Assembly (NCBI GenBank): GCA_003155495.1
Contig: PMDB01000072.1
Location: 1-48,857 of the forward strand
Direction: 5' to 3'
Source of the DNA: Ignavibacteriota bacterium
GTDB lineage: Bacteria; Bacteroidota; Ignavibacteria; UBA10030
Length of the DNA stretch: 48,857 nucleotides
A program made the translations under genes and the position numbers. This document shows, in pieces, positions 34,197 through 43,477 of the stretch; position 1 is the stretch's first letter; every line of letters begins with the position of its first letter. Below the pieces are notes generated by a model. That model was not told where the DNA came from. It did not search any database and saw nothing but the letters and a program-made list of their open reading frames with translations.

Positions 34197-36959
34197 ATGC
34201 CAACTTTGACACAACAAATCAGAACATCCATCCTCCTGTTGCTTATTGTGTATACTACCTTCGGTGCAGATATCACGGAAAAGCAAAGGTTAAAACTGCA
34301 TCCATTGTTTCGATCTTTAATAACAAAATCGTCGCAGCCATTGCTAAAGACTTCAAGCAGGTTAAATCGCATCGCATCAACAGTATCCACCGATGGCACT
34401 ATCCGTTATGGTGCCATTGTTTACACTCGCGATGTTGAAACGCTTCGCACTATGGGAATATATATCAATTCGATATTGCCAGAATTTGTCACTGCACAGC
34501 TCACGCCATCGGATATGGTGAGAATCGTTGATCTTGAAAGCGTGAAGTTCCTTGGTCCCGGCAAAGTGCATCATCCACTTCTCGATGTCAGTGTCCCCGA
34601 AACCGGCGCAGCACTTTTGCATTCAGGTTTTATCAATAACACTCCCTATAAAGGATCCGGAGCGATTGTCTTGATCTACGATACCGGCATTGACTGGAAA
34701 CATTTCGATTTCAGAAAAACGGATACAACAAAGTCACGAATTCTGTTTATTTGGGATCAAACTCTCACTGCGGGTGTTGGCGAATCCGCACCTTCTGGCT
34801 TTTCCTACGGTGTTGAGTACTCACAAACACAAATTGAAGGCGAATTGAGCGGATCCATGAGAGGTGTCGTTCGTGAGAAAGACATTAACGGACATGGAAC
34901 ACACGTAGCGAGTACCGCCGCGGGAAATGGCTATTCATTACCATCCAATAAATATATTGGAATGGCACCTGAAGCAGATATCATCATCGTGAAAGGTGGA
35001 GATGGTAATTTCTCATCAATCGGAGAGATCGATGGTCTGACGTATGCACAAAATAAAGCAGCGGCATTGGGGAAACCCATTGTTGTCAATATGAGTCTCG
35101 GAGGCCAACTAGGTTCGCATGACGGAACAGATGACAGTGAAGTTGCAGTGAACAGTTTTGTTCAGAACCCCGGGCGCGTGGTATGTATTGCAGCCGGTAA
35201 TGACGGAGACAATAATATCCATACCAACGGAAGTATAGCCAATGGTTCGCCTGCTGTTATAACAGTAACAGTGCCGACGTATACAGAAAATCCAGGAACA
35301 GCGAATGATGAGTTCATTCTCGATATCTGGCTACCCGACTCAAATGCAGTAGACTTGAAAGTGACATCACCAACGAACATGATATACTCTACTCCTGCAG
35401 ACTCGTCAATAGATGGACTGAACCGTCCAGATGGCACGATAGACACATGGAACCACATTGAAACTCAAAACCGGCACCGTCACCTCCAAGTATGGATTCA
35501 CGATGCAACTGCATCTGTTCCCAAATCCGGTACGTGGACAATCACGCTTATCACCACAGGCAGTTCGGTTACCTTTGACGGATGGATTGACAGCGACCTT
35601 GGCGGCTCTTTTGCAACTCTTCCAAACGGTAATACGAATAAGACAGTTGCCGTACCCGGCACCGCAAACGGTGCAATTACGATCGCTTCGTATGTAACAA
35701 AGTGGAGTTGGACGAGTTCAGATGGAAACAATTGGTGGTACGGCTCGCCAGACCAAACCGGCAATATCTCTACGTTCAGCAGTCTAGGACCGACAGCTGA
35801 TAACAGACAGAAACCAGACGTCGCTGCTCCTGGTCAAGGAATTGCTGCTGCATTCTCCAGCACTGATTTTAATGAATCGACATCGGACATTATTATTAAT
35901 AATAAATATCTCCTTATGCAGGGTACGAGCATGGCAACTCCTCATGTGACAGGAGGCGCAGCATTGCTGCTTGCTGCAAAACCATCATTGACCGCTGACC
36001 AAATCAAGAATTACTTGATGAGTACTACCCACACTGATGCCTTTACTTCAACTGTTTGGAATTCGTCTTGGGGATTCGGCAAGATGGACATCTATAAAGC
36101 TATGGCGAGTGCACTCGGTGCATCGGGAGCAAACCGTTCATTGCTTTCTTATTATAGTGATTCAATAGTTGGATACATATCCTTACCAAGTAGTAATCAA
36201 AAATTTGCTGAGCGTTTTACTCCAACGATCACCGGTAAACTTTCCAATGTCGCAATAACGTTAAACAGCGGAGCATCTGGAGTCATAGGGACTGGAAATC
36301 TGAAAGTTACAGCGACGCAGAGTGTTGCAGGAAGTATCGCCGGTATCCCCGGCACACAGATTGGTACCAGTGTTCTCGTTCCATTTAGTTCATTGAGCCC
36401 CGGAGTTGCCAATATGATCGATTTTTCGTCCGCAGACGTGTCAGTAACATCAGGAACAGATTTTCAGATCGTCTTGGAAACTACCAATAGCGATGACACC
36501 CTTCAACTCCTTCTCGATGATAATGCATCGTCGAACATAGACCGAACTTCGTCCTATCGGAATGGCAATAATGGAACTGGCTGGTACAATAGGGCCGATC
36601 CTAATTATGGATCTGGTAAACCACCGGATCACTATAATCTTCTTATCGCAGCGAATATTGCAGTCTCAATCGGACATAGTACTCCTGAATTGCCGACATC
36701 ATTTATACTTATGCAAAACTACCCCAATCCATTTAATCCGATAACAAAGATCACATATACAATTCCAACCGCGAGCAAAGTTACATTGAAGATATTTAAC
36801 CTGCTCGGACAACTCGTTGCGACTTTGGTTGATGAACAACAGGATGCAAATATCTATGTGAAGGAATTTGATGCATCCCTCTTGGCTTCCGGGACCTATT
36901 TCTATCAGATCAAAGCCGGAAATTTTCACTCCACAAAGAAAATGGTTCTGATAAAATAA
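34197..36959 (+). CDS. T9SS-exported subtilisin-family (S8) serine protease
   Basis: 920 residues. A signal peptide spans about 1-24 and an I9-like propeptide about 65-125. The catalytic domain has Asp162 (in IYDTGIDW), His233 (in NGHGTHVAS) and Ser578 (in GTSMATPHVTGG). A large insertion lies between the His and Ser blocks (about 355-480), partly a beta-sandwich. Residues about 660-820 form a domain shared with the metalloprotease at 37993-40293. The final 80 residues are a T9SS sorting domain (NYPNPFNPITKITYTIP, then KKMVLIK). It would be secreted through the outer membrane and attached to the surface or released. The propeptide-like protein is encoded directly upstream. Confidence 0.93.
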   Translation: MPTLTQQIRTSILLLLIVYTTFGADITEKQRLKLHPLFRSLITKSSQPLLKTSSRLNRIASTVSTDGTIRYGAIVYTRDVETLRTMGIYINSILPEFVTAQLTPSDMVRIVDLESVKFLGPGKVHHPLLDVSVPETGAALLHSGFINNTPYKGSGAIVLIYDTGIDWKHFDFRKTDTTKSRILFIWDQTLTAGVGESAPSGFSYGVEYSQTQIEGELSGSMRGVVREKDINGHGTHVASTAAGNGYSLPSNKYIGMAPEADIIIVKGGDGNFSSIGEIDGLTYAQNKAAALGKPIVVNMSLGGQLGSHDGTDDSEVAVNSFVQNPGRVVCIAAGNDGDNNIHTNGSIANGSPAVITVTVPTYTENPGTANDEFILDIWLPDSNAVDLKVTSPTNMIYSTPADSSIDGLNRPDGTIDTWNHIETQNRHRHLQVWIHDATASVPKSGTWTITLITTGSSVTFDGWIDSDLGGSFATLPNGNTNKTVAVPGTANGAITIASYVTKWSWTSSDGNNWWYGSPDQTGNISTFSSLGPTADNRQKPDVAAPGQGIAAAFSSTDFNESTSDIIINNKYLLMQGTSMATPHVTGGAALLLAAKPSLTADQIKNYLMSTTHTDAFTSTVWNSSWGFGKMDIYKAMASALGASGANRSLLSYYSDSIVGYISLPSSNQKFAERFTPTITGKLSNVAITLNSGASGVIGTGNLKVTATQSVAGSIAGIPGTQIGTSVLVPFSSLSPGVANMIDFSSADVSVTSGTDFQIVLETTNSDDTLQLLLDDNASSNIDRTSSYRNGNNGTGWYNRADPNYGSGKPPDHYNLLIAANIAVSIGHSTPELPTSFILMQNYPNPFNPITKITYTIPTASKVTLKIFNLLGQLVATLVDEQQDANIYVKEFDASLLASGTYFYQIKAGNFHSTKKMVLIK

Positions 36960-36980
36960 TAGGCGGTGTTGTTCATCCAA

Positions 36981-37018
36981 ACGAAAGCCCTGCCGCAGAA
37001 ATGCGATAGGGCTTTCGT
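36981..37018. repeat. GAAA-tetraloop hairpin repeat, copy 1
   Basis: ACGAAAGCCCT (36981-36991) pairs with AGGGCTTTCGT (37008-37018), 11 bp. Inside lies CGCA-GAAA-TGCG. A second copy with a compensating wobble lies at 40313-40346, also just after a T9SS protease gene. It could be a bidirectional terminator, but only short T runs follow. Confidence 0.7.
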
Positions 37019-37490
37019 GTCTCATCATCACAAGTTGACTAATGAGTTCCTCAAAGAAATCTAACTCTAGAGGTAAAAAAGCAAAAGCCAATTCGCCGTG
37101 ATGTCAGGACTTCCCTCCAGACATAAAATTGTTCCATTACCTGCTTATAGTATTGTTGACAGAGTCAATTGGCTGAAAAGCTTCTAAAACAAACACAAGG
37201 GAGACAATGATCCTCTATCGATCTGCTTTTACGATAGCTTCTTTTGCTCCTCCCGCCTTCGATATGTTTCAACATAGGCAGACTTATTAAGAATGATGGA
37301 GAAGGGAACCACTATAATAGAGTCTTCGTTCATATAAAGAGCGAAAATTTGATTGTTATGGTAAATCACAACTCGCAGAAGCAATAATTTGGTATATTTT
37401 CATGATACATCATGTGATGATTATTGAACCAGAATATAACTGTAACCATAGGAACGCTGTTATGATAGAAAAATCATAACAGGCAATAAA
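37019..37490. other. Long intergenic region between protease and lipoprotein genes
   Basis: 472 bp without a convincing gene. A 27-codon ORF (37207-37290) has AAGGGAG 3-4 nt before its ATG but no recognisable product. The right end carries the inverted repeat at 37457-37482. The minus-strand frame across 36.7-37.1 kb runs antisense to the protease end and is not supported. Confidence 0.45.
37457..37482 (+). promoter_or_regulatory. Perfect 10-bp inverted repeat before the lipoprotein gene
   Basis: CTGTTATGAT (37457-37466) and ATCATAACAG (37473-37482) flank AGAAAA, 8 bp before the ATG at 37491. It could be an operator or an RNA hairpin that controls access to the start codon. Confidence 0.45.
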
Positions 37491-37946
37491 ATGCTCATAT
37501 TGAAATTTCGGCAGGATACCTGTTCTCTGAAAATATCTTATGCTTTCTTCATAATGGTGTTTTTTTGTAATTTCAATATTTCTTGTTCTTCAAGCAAGAA
37601 AGAAACCCGTAGCGAACAAACCAATACTGCGAGTACACATCTATTGCCAACGACACAAGAGAAAACGGCAATCAAAGACAGCATACCTACAACGGCATTG
37701 CTGGACGTTGCCTCAGCCGTGAACGATTCTGTAACCGGAGTACTGTACGCTATAGGGAACGATCCGTTCATAAAACTTGGATTGCAGACTCCGGACGGAA
37801 AAATGTATATTTTAAAATGCACAAAAGAGATAGAATCAGATTTGCTTACCAAGCAAGGAAAGATTGTGACCATTTACTATAATGGCATAGAACAAATTCC
37901 AGAGGGTCAAGCTCTGAAGATTGTAAGTGTAGAATATTTACACTAA
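37491..37946 (+). CDS. Predicted lipoprotein of unknown function
   Basis: 151 residues. A hydrophobic segment ends NISC-SSSKK, giving a lipobox-like cysteine at residue 32, so the protein is probably a lipid-anchored periplasmic or surface protein. A Ser/Thr-rich linker (36-75) precedes a compact beta domain (about 78-150: VTGVLYAIGNDPFIKLGLQT, then KMYILKC and GKIVTIYYNGIEQ). That domain resembles small OB-like folds but no family is recognised. It lies 46 bp before the metalloprotease gene and is likely in the same unit. Confidence 0.7.
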   Translation: MLILKFRQDTCSLKISYAFFIMVFFCNFNISCSSSKKETRSEQTNTASTHLLPTTQEKTAIKDSIPTTALLDVASAVNDSVTGVLYAIGNDPFIKLGLQTPDGKMYILKCTKEIESDLLTKQGKIVTIYYNGIEQIPEGQALKIVSVEYLH

Positions 37947-37992
37947 CGCACAGTTAATTGATAATCATCCCACGTAGAGTAGAAAATATCAT

Positions 37993-40293
37993 ATGCAGCA
38001 TTATTTCGTTCGACAATTTATAGTTTTTATTTTGTGTTTCATGGTTTGCACGACACTACATGCACAACCCTCGGAAATAATAACAACAGAAAAGGGCTTC
38101 CCGCCGAACAGCTACCCGATTCACGGATCAGATCTGCTCTGGAAACAGGAACTTGAAGTACAAAAATATGTAGCAGAACATCCGGAAGCTCTCAGATCAA
38201 ACGCCTTACACAAAACCGCATGGTCGTTCACCGTAGGCTCTACCAAAGCATGGTATGCAGATAATTTGATTACCGGTTTAACCAGAGACAGGTACCAAGT
38301 ACCTTCGACCTGCCGTGCTGTAGGAACCAATTGCTACATTTTTGTTGAAAATGCAAGCTGGAACACTCGTGTAGATTCAGCAGCAGTTGATTCTATACTT
38401 TTATATTTTAATTCTAAAACTCCTGCGAATCCTTCCATGGGTATTTTTGCTACGGATACATCTGCGTTCGGTAATCCACCCAACGTTGATAACGATCCAA
38501 AAATAATCATCCTTCTTCTTGATATTAAAGATACTTACAGCGGCAGCGGTGGTTTTGTCGAAGGGTACTTTTCTTCATTTAATGAAGTTAATCCCTCGCA
38601 ACTCGGATATAGCACAAGCAATTTCGCAGAAATGTTTTATATCGATACAAATCCGCTTAACCTTAGAACATCAGGAGGATTAGAATCCGGAATTTCAACA
38701 CTCGCTCATGAATTCCAACATATGATTCATTTCATCCACGATCCTCACGAAATAACTTTTGTAAATGAAGGCTGCTCGGTACTTGCAGAAGTAAACTGCG
38801 GTTTCCCTATCTATGATCCGGCACTCTACGCAAATGAGCCAAATCACTATCTCCTTGACTGGCGCAGCGGTGACTTGACTCATGTGCTTAATGATTATTC
38901 AAGAGCGGCTCGATTTTTTGTTTATCTGCGCGATCAAGTAGGTATTGGAGTATTTAAAAAAATAGTTGCCAATACTCAACATGGAACTGCCGGGATTGAC
39001 AGCGGATTAGTTGCATACGGTTCGCCTTTAAGGTTCAATGAAATCCTGCAGGATTGGTTCATTGCAAATATCTTAGATGATAGATCTGTCGATTCATTAT
39101 ACGGCTACTCCTATCCAAAACTTCCAAAACCGGTAGAACAGTCCTTCTTCAATCCAAATATTGCACTCACAACCGACTCTGTACAGAATTATGCAGTACA
39201 GTATCTCGCCTTTAAAGCTGGCTCACAATTGAGCGCTACATTTACATCCAGCAATCCCGCTCTTATTATTAAGGCAGTTGAAATAGGCGCCTCCGAAAAA
39301 CTCGTACGTGATGTACCGAGAAATGTTAAGTTCACAGAGCCGTTGTTTGGTACTACATACTACGCAATTCATTTTGTTGTTATGAATACAAATCCTAATA
39401 CTCAAGCAATATATTCTTATACGGCATCCGGAACCGGCGGTATTACTCAGACAACTCTCTCCTATGCGGGCAGTGCACAAGGTGCTATTCTTATTCCAGG
39501 TCCAAATTCTAATCAAAAATTAGCTGAGAGATTTAGTCCTACCGTATCAGGACAGCTCTATTCTGTTTCTGTTAAGTTGAGTAATGGAGTAAACGCTATT
39601 CAAGGGAGCGGAAAACTTCGTGTCTCTGCCTGCCAAGATTCTTCCGGAAGCATTGGCGGTGTACCAGGAATACGTATTGGCACGAGCGTTGATGTACCAT
39701 TTAGTCAACTTATGAGCGATTCATGGAATGAAGTTAATATGCAAGGTGCAAACGTTCCAATTACCGCAAGAACTGATTTCCACATTGTAGTAGAAGTTGT
39801 TGGCACTGTTGGGGACACATTACAATTTTTATTAGACAATGGATCAGCTACACCAACGAGTACTCGCACATCATCTTATCGAACCGGGCTCAATGGTATT
39901 CGTTGGTATAATAGAGCAGATCCCAACTATGGTAGTGGTAAAGCAGTCTCGCATGAAAATCTTTTATTAACTGCATCTATTGCAGTGCCAACCGCTGTTA
40001 TCGAATCGGCGACTCAATCCAACGTCCCTCTACAATATGGATTGGAGCAAAACTATCCTAATCCCTTCAATCCCTCTACCACCATCAGGTTTCAAATGCC
40101 ATCGAAAGGATTTGTAACTTTAAGGATCTATGATATCGTCGGACGCGAAGTAGCCACGCTGGTAAATGGATTCCAGGAAGCCGGAACACATAATGTAAAG
40201 TTTGATGCATCAAACCTGCCAAGCGGTATCTATCTCTATCGTATCACGAGCGGCACATATGCAGAGACCAAGAAACTCGTGCTCATTAAATAA
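37993..40293 (+). CDS. T9SS-exported HExxH metalloprotease (M30-like)
   Basis: 766 residues with a signal peptide (about 1-24, ending TLHAQ). The zinc motif is HEFQH (239-243), followed by MIHF and then NEGCSVLAE with Glu259 as the likely third ligand. This spacing is that of hyicolysin-like (M30) gluzincins. Residues about 500-665 are the domain shared with the subtilase (NQKLAERFSPTVSGQL at its start, WYNRADPNYGSGK near its end). The T9SS sorting domain follows (NYPNPFNPSTTIRFQMP, then KKLVLIK). Cys in place of a usual residue within NEGCS is an oddity. It is probably an extracellular protein degrader acting beside the subtilase. Confidence 0.9.
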   Translation: MQHYFVRQFIVFILCFMVCTTLHAQPSEIITTEKGFPPNSYPIHGSDLLWKQELEVQKYVAEHPEALRSNALHKTAWSFTVGSTKAWYADNLITGLTRDRYQVPSTCRAVGTNCYIFVENASWNTRVDSAAVDSILLYFNSKTPANPSMGIFATDTSAFGNPPNVDNDPKIIILLLDIKDTYSGSGGFVEGYFSSFNEVNPSQLGYSTSNFAEMFYIDTNPLNLRTSGGLESGISTLAHEFQHMIHFIHDPHEITFVNEGCSVLAEVNCGFPIYDPALYANEPNHYLLDWRSGDLTHVLNDYSRAARFFVYLRDQVGIGVFKKIVANTQHGTAGIDSGLVAYGSPLRFNEILQDWFIANILDDRSVDSLYGYSYPKLPKPVEQSFFNPNIALTTDSVQNYAVQYLAFKAGSQLSATFTSSNPALIIKAVEIGASEKLVRDVPRNVKFTEPLFGTTYYAIHFVVMNTNPNTQAIYSYTASGTGGITQTTLSYAGSAQGAILIPGPNSNQKLAERFSPTVSGQLYSVSVKLSNGVNAIQGSGKLRVSACQDSSGSIGGVPGIRIGTSVDVPFSQLMSDSWNEVNMQGANVPITARTDFHIVVEVVGTVGDTLQFLLDNGSATPTSTRTSSYRTGLNGIRWYNRADPNYGSGKAVSHENLLLTASIAVPTAVIESATQSNVPLQYGLEQNYPNPFNPSTTIRFQMPSKGFVTLRIYDIVGREVATLVNGFQEAGTHNVKFDASNLPSGIYLYRITSGTYAETKKLVLIK

Positions 40294-40312
40294 ACTTACG
40301 AAATCCATCAAA

Positions 40313-40346
40313 GAAAGCCCTTTCGCGGAAATGCGTTAGGGCTTTC
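40313..40346. repeat. GAAA-tetraloop hairpin repeat, copy 2
   Basis: GAAAGCCCT (40313-40321) pairs with AGGGCTTTC (40338-40346), and CGCG-GAAA-TGCG sits inside. It has the same architecture and flanking sequence (TTTCGTGT) as the copy at 36981-37018. Confidence 0.7.
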
Positions 40347-40417
40347 GTGTTTCAGCGTGAGTTGCCATTCTTCGTTGGCTTCGTTATATTAAAACCAGTC
40401 AATTGCAGAAAATCGAT

Positions 40418-41089
40418 ATGAAATCCGTAACATTACGCGGCTCCGGCGAGCCGATTCTTGTTCAAAAAATCATCTGTCTTGGACAGAACTATGCCGAACA
40501 CGCGAAAGAAATGAAGCTTGATGTGCCGGCTTCACCTGTTTTTTTCCTCAAGCCTCCGAGTGCCATCATTCATCAGGGCGAGCAAATCGTACTCCCCTCT
40601 ATTTCAGCCAATGTTCAGCATGAAGTAGAGATGACCGTTCTCATCGGTGAAGGAGGAAAGAATATCCATCTATATTCCGCATTGAATCACGTGGCAGGGT
40701 ACGGTGTCGGCCTTGATATGACACTGCGAGACATTCAATTGGAAGCAAAAAACAAAGGACTTCCATGGTCGCTTGCAAAAGGATTTGATACTGCCGCTCC
40801 TCTTTCGGAATTTATCCCGACTGCACTTGTAGGCGACCCTCGAGCACTGAATATCCAATTGCATGTCAACGGGAAAATCCGGCAGTCTTCCAGTACGAAC
40901 AAACTCATTTTCTCCATCGATAAAATTATTGCATACATCTCTCAGTTCATCACACTCGAGAGAGGAGATGTCATTTATACCGGCACGCCGGAAGGAGTCT
41001 CTCGTGTTGATCATGGCGATACATTAGAAGCAGTCCTGCAGCATGTAGATGGACATGTTTTAACATCGTTATCGGTGAGTGTTCAGTAA
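40418..41089 (+). CDS. Fumarylacetoacetate hydrolase-family protein
   Basis: 223 residues from ATG 40418; a TTG at 40403 would add five unlikely residues. The metal ligands are Glu69 and Glu71 (in HEVEMTVLIG) and Asp100 (in GLDMTLRD). AKGFDTAAPLS and GDVIYTGTPEGV are the family's catalytic and closing motifs. Members act as acylpyruvase, oxaloacetate decarboxylase or ring-cleavage-product hydrolases. With PEP carboxykinase and aminotransferase in the genome an oxaloacetate role is possible, but the substrate is not fixed by sequence. Confidence 0.92.
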   Translation: MKSVTLRGSGEPILVQKIICLGQNYAEHAKEMKLDVPASPVFFLKPPSAIIHQGEQIVLPSISANVQHEVEMTVLIGEGGKNIHLYSALNHVAGYGVGLDMTLRDIQLEAKNKGLPWSLAKGFDTAAPLSEFIPTALVGDPRALNIQLHVNGKIRQSSSTNKLIFSIDKIIAYISQFITLERGDVIYTGTPEGVSRVDHGDTLEAVLQHVDGHVLTSLSVSVQ

Positions 41090-41174
41090 CAATGAAATTG
41101 AGAATTTGTAGAATGCTGATGACAGATTACGAAAAAAAGAGCTGACAGCTGAGTACAAATACCTGACACCTCAC

Positions 41175-41984
41175 GTGGCTAAAATCATCACCATAGCGAT
41201 CCCGAAAGGCGGCGTTGGAAAAACTACGACGGCAGTGAATCTTGCTGCAAGTTTCGCTGTCTTAGAAAAACGTGTACTGCTCATTGATACAGATCCGTTT
41301 GGTGCATGCAGTATGTCGCTTGGATTCACGCCGGAAAAGACTAAAGGCGGATTGTACGAAGTCTTCAGCTTTATCCATTCCATGGCACAGGTCATTCACC
41401 GGACAGACCTTGCATTCCTGGATTTTATTCCGACTAACATTACATCGCAGCAGGCAGAAGAGCGCATCATGCGCTTATCGGAAAATCGAACATTACTGAA
41501 GAACATCCTTCGCACAATTGTACCGCACTACGACTATATCATCATCGATACGCCGCCTTTCCTGCGCGGCCTTACAACAAATGCCCTTACATGTTCCGAT
41601 TCTGTACTCATACCGATTAAGTCGGGACATTTTTCACTCGAAGGGATTGAGAAGCTCTTTAAGTACTTCGATTGGATTCAAGAAGTGGCAAACAAAAACC
41701 TGCAAATTGAAGGCATCCTTCAGACGATGTACGAGCCGCATACAAAAGTCACAGAAATCACGGATCGTGAGCTGCAACTGCGATTCCGTAAATATCTTCT
41801 CAAAACCATTATTCCAAAAAATACGCATCTCACCGAAGCTTCCTTCTATGGTAAACCGGCGGTGCTCTTCAATGCCTCTTCGAAAGGGACACTGGCATAT
41901 TTGGACCTCGCGCGTGAATTGGCCGAACGGCACCGAACGGCGCAACCGCCTATCGTCCTCCCTTCAAATATTCAACTCGCATGA
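41175..41984 (+). CDS. ParA/MinD-family ATPase
   Basis: 269 residues from a GTG start. The deviant Walker A motif KGGVGKTT (11-18), the DTDPFGACS switch and the IIIDTPPFL Walker B strand define the family. Members position chromosomes, plasmids or large complexes on the nucleoid or membrane. No parB, parS repeat or minC/minE gene is adjacent, so the cargo is unknown and it is not obviously the chromosomal parAB pair. A C-terminal PP-rich tail (TAQPPIVLPSN) follows the domain. 207 bp without a supported gene separate it from the next CDS. Confidence 0.9.
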   Translation: MAKIITIAIPKGGVGKTTTAVNLAASFAVLEKRVLLIDTDPFGACSMSLGFTPEKTKGGLYEVFSFIHSMAQVIHRTDLAFLDFIPTNITSQQAEERIMRLSENRTLLKNILRTIVPHYDYIIIDTPPFLRGLTTNALTCSDSVLIPIKSGHFSLEGIEKLFKYFDWIQEVANKNLQIEGILQTMYEPHTKVTEITDRELQLRFRKYLLKTIIPKNTHLTEASFYGKPAVLFNASSKGTLAYLDLARELAERHRTAQPPIVLPSNIQLA

Positions 41985-42191
41985 ATTTCAGTGATAAAAC
42001 AAAGACCATAGCAACATTTCTGAAAGAGAATATATTTTAGAAACGTAATGGGCAAACGGAGGGATTGCCAATGGAAACAATCGACCCTATCCACTAAAAA
42101 CAATGGTAGAAAGAGCAGCCCACTAGAACCTCATTCCCACACCACCAAAGGATAGTAACCAGAAGAATATCTTTTCTTGAGAAATGCAAAA

Positions 42192-42980
42192 ATGAATTTA
42201 AAAGTTGGACTACAAGATTATACTACAGGAGTCAAACAACATAAAATCAGTTTTCAATGTGATTATAATCCGGATTCTCAAGAAGTTATTGTGTTCTTTC
42301 ATGGACTTGCATGTTCACGAGAATCATTTCGCAACGTATTTGACAAACAATATTTTCCAAATAAATCATTACTGTTAATAGATTTCGTCGGTTTTGGTAA
42401 ATCTTCAAAATTCGAAGAATTTTCTTACAGCATGGAAGATCAAGCTGATGTGGTGGAAGAACTACTCTCTGTTCTTCCACCATGGCAAATGCACATTGTT
42501 GCTCATAGTATGGGTGGAGCCGTCGCTTTACTATTTTCAAAAAAGACATTATCGCGAATTTGTTCATTTACTAATATCGAAGGGAATCTCATCAGTGAGG
42601 ATTGTGGTCTCTTAAGTCGTGGTATTGCCAGTGTCCTTTATAACGATTACAAAACTGGGATGTTCAATACACAACGAATTGAATCGAAAGGACATCACCA
42701 ATTACGCTTTGAGCAAACCAACCCGACCGCTGTTTATAAAAGCGCACTATCATTGATTCAATGGTCGGAGAGCGGTAAATTACTTGGAAAATTCAAAGCT
42801 CTCGCTTGTAAAAAGAGTTACTTTTGGGGTGAAGAAAACTTTAACATGCCAATTTTAAAGAAACTCGATTTTGTCAAAACATATATGATTCGCGATAGCG
42901 GCCATGGAATGATGACAGAGAATCCAAAAGAATTTTATATAAAACTTGTTGAGTTTATTGAATCAAAGATGGTCAGTTGA
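42192..42980 (+). CDS. Alpha/beta hydrolase
   Basis: 262 residues from ATG 42192; the longer frame from a TTG at 42177 is unlikely. The oxyanion-loop motif is FFHGLACSRESF (35-46) and the nucleophile elbow is AHSMGGA with Ser106. DSGHGMMTEN near the C-terminus holds the catalytic His. The substrate is unknown, and serine hydrolases of this plain type include esterases and C-C hydrolases. The gene is AT-richer than its neighbours. No operon partner is clear. Confidence 0.88.
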   Translation: MNLKVGLQDYTTGVKQHKISFQCDYNPDSQEVIVFFHGLACSRESFRNVFDKQYFPNKSLLLIDFVGFGKSSKFEEFSYSMEDQADVVEELLSVLPPWQMHIVAHSMGGAVALLFSKKTLSRICSFTNIEGNLISEDCGLLSRGIASVLYNDYKTGMFNTQRIESKGHHQLRFEQTNPTAVYKSALSLIQWSESGKLLGKFKALACKKSYFWGEENFNMPILKKLDFVKTYMIRDSGHGMMTENPKEFYIKLVEFIESKMVS

Positions 42981-43081
42981 AAATATTTAATATAAACTGA
43001 CACTTGCAGGTAATTTGCCTCTCACCGCTAAAGGCAGGGAAGGCATGGAACAATTGGCACCACGAGGAGAATGAAAAGAAA

Positions 43082-43473
43082 ATGAGGACAGTCGGTATTC
43101 TGATTCTTTTTTTTTGTCAACACCGTTTGCAAGCGGACAGGAACAAGATACAGTACCAGTAAAAGATACATCCGTGAACAAACTAAGAAATTTTAATTCG
43201 GGATATTTATTCGGGACGCCTTCGTTTTCTCTTCCCTTCTCACTGAGAATCATCCCTGAAAATGCTCCATATTACCTCAACCAATCACCGGTTGTTTCTT
43301 TGCAGTACAGCTCATGGAAATTACAACAGAATCTTAATCTTACACCTATCTGGAAACTTGAGCTGGCCAAGCAAGAAGAATATAAAACACTCTACACAAT
43401 TCTGGGGTCGATTGAAGCCGGCGGGGTTGCATATCTTACCTACCTCCACTTCAAGAAGTATGGCTTGAAATAG
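43082..43473 (+). CDS. Small exported protein, frame interrupted at a T9 tract in the signal peptide
   Basis: The uninterrupted frame is 43114-43473 (TTG start, 119 residues) and begins with the end of a signal peptide (STPFASGQEQD). The front of that signal peptide (MRTVGILILF) is encoded from ATG 43082 in another frame. The two join if the T run at 43107-43115 had ten T instead of nine. An AGGAG site lies at 43065-43069. The mature part (about 105 residues) has no recognised domain, and a hydrophobic C-terminal stretch (GGVAYLTYLHF) may be a membrane or barrel strand. Confidence 0.55.
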
Positions 43474-43477
43474 AAAA

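Noticed and set aside
36699-37091. 130-codon minus-strand ORF at the protease 3' end
   Set aside because: Antisense to the T9SS sorting domain and the hairpin repeat; not protein-like.
42048-42155. 35-codon ORF upstream of the alpha/beta hydrolase
   Set aside because: No ribosome site, low-complexity product and no family resemblance.
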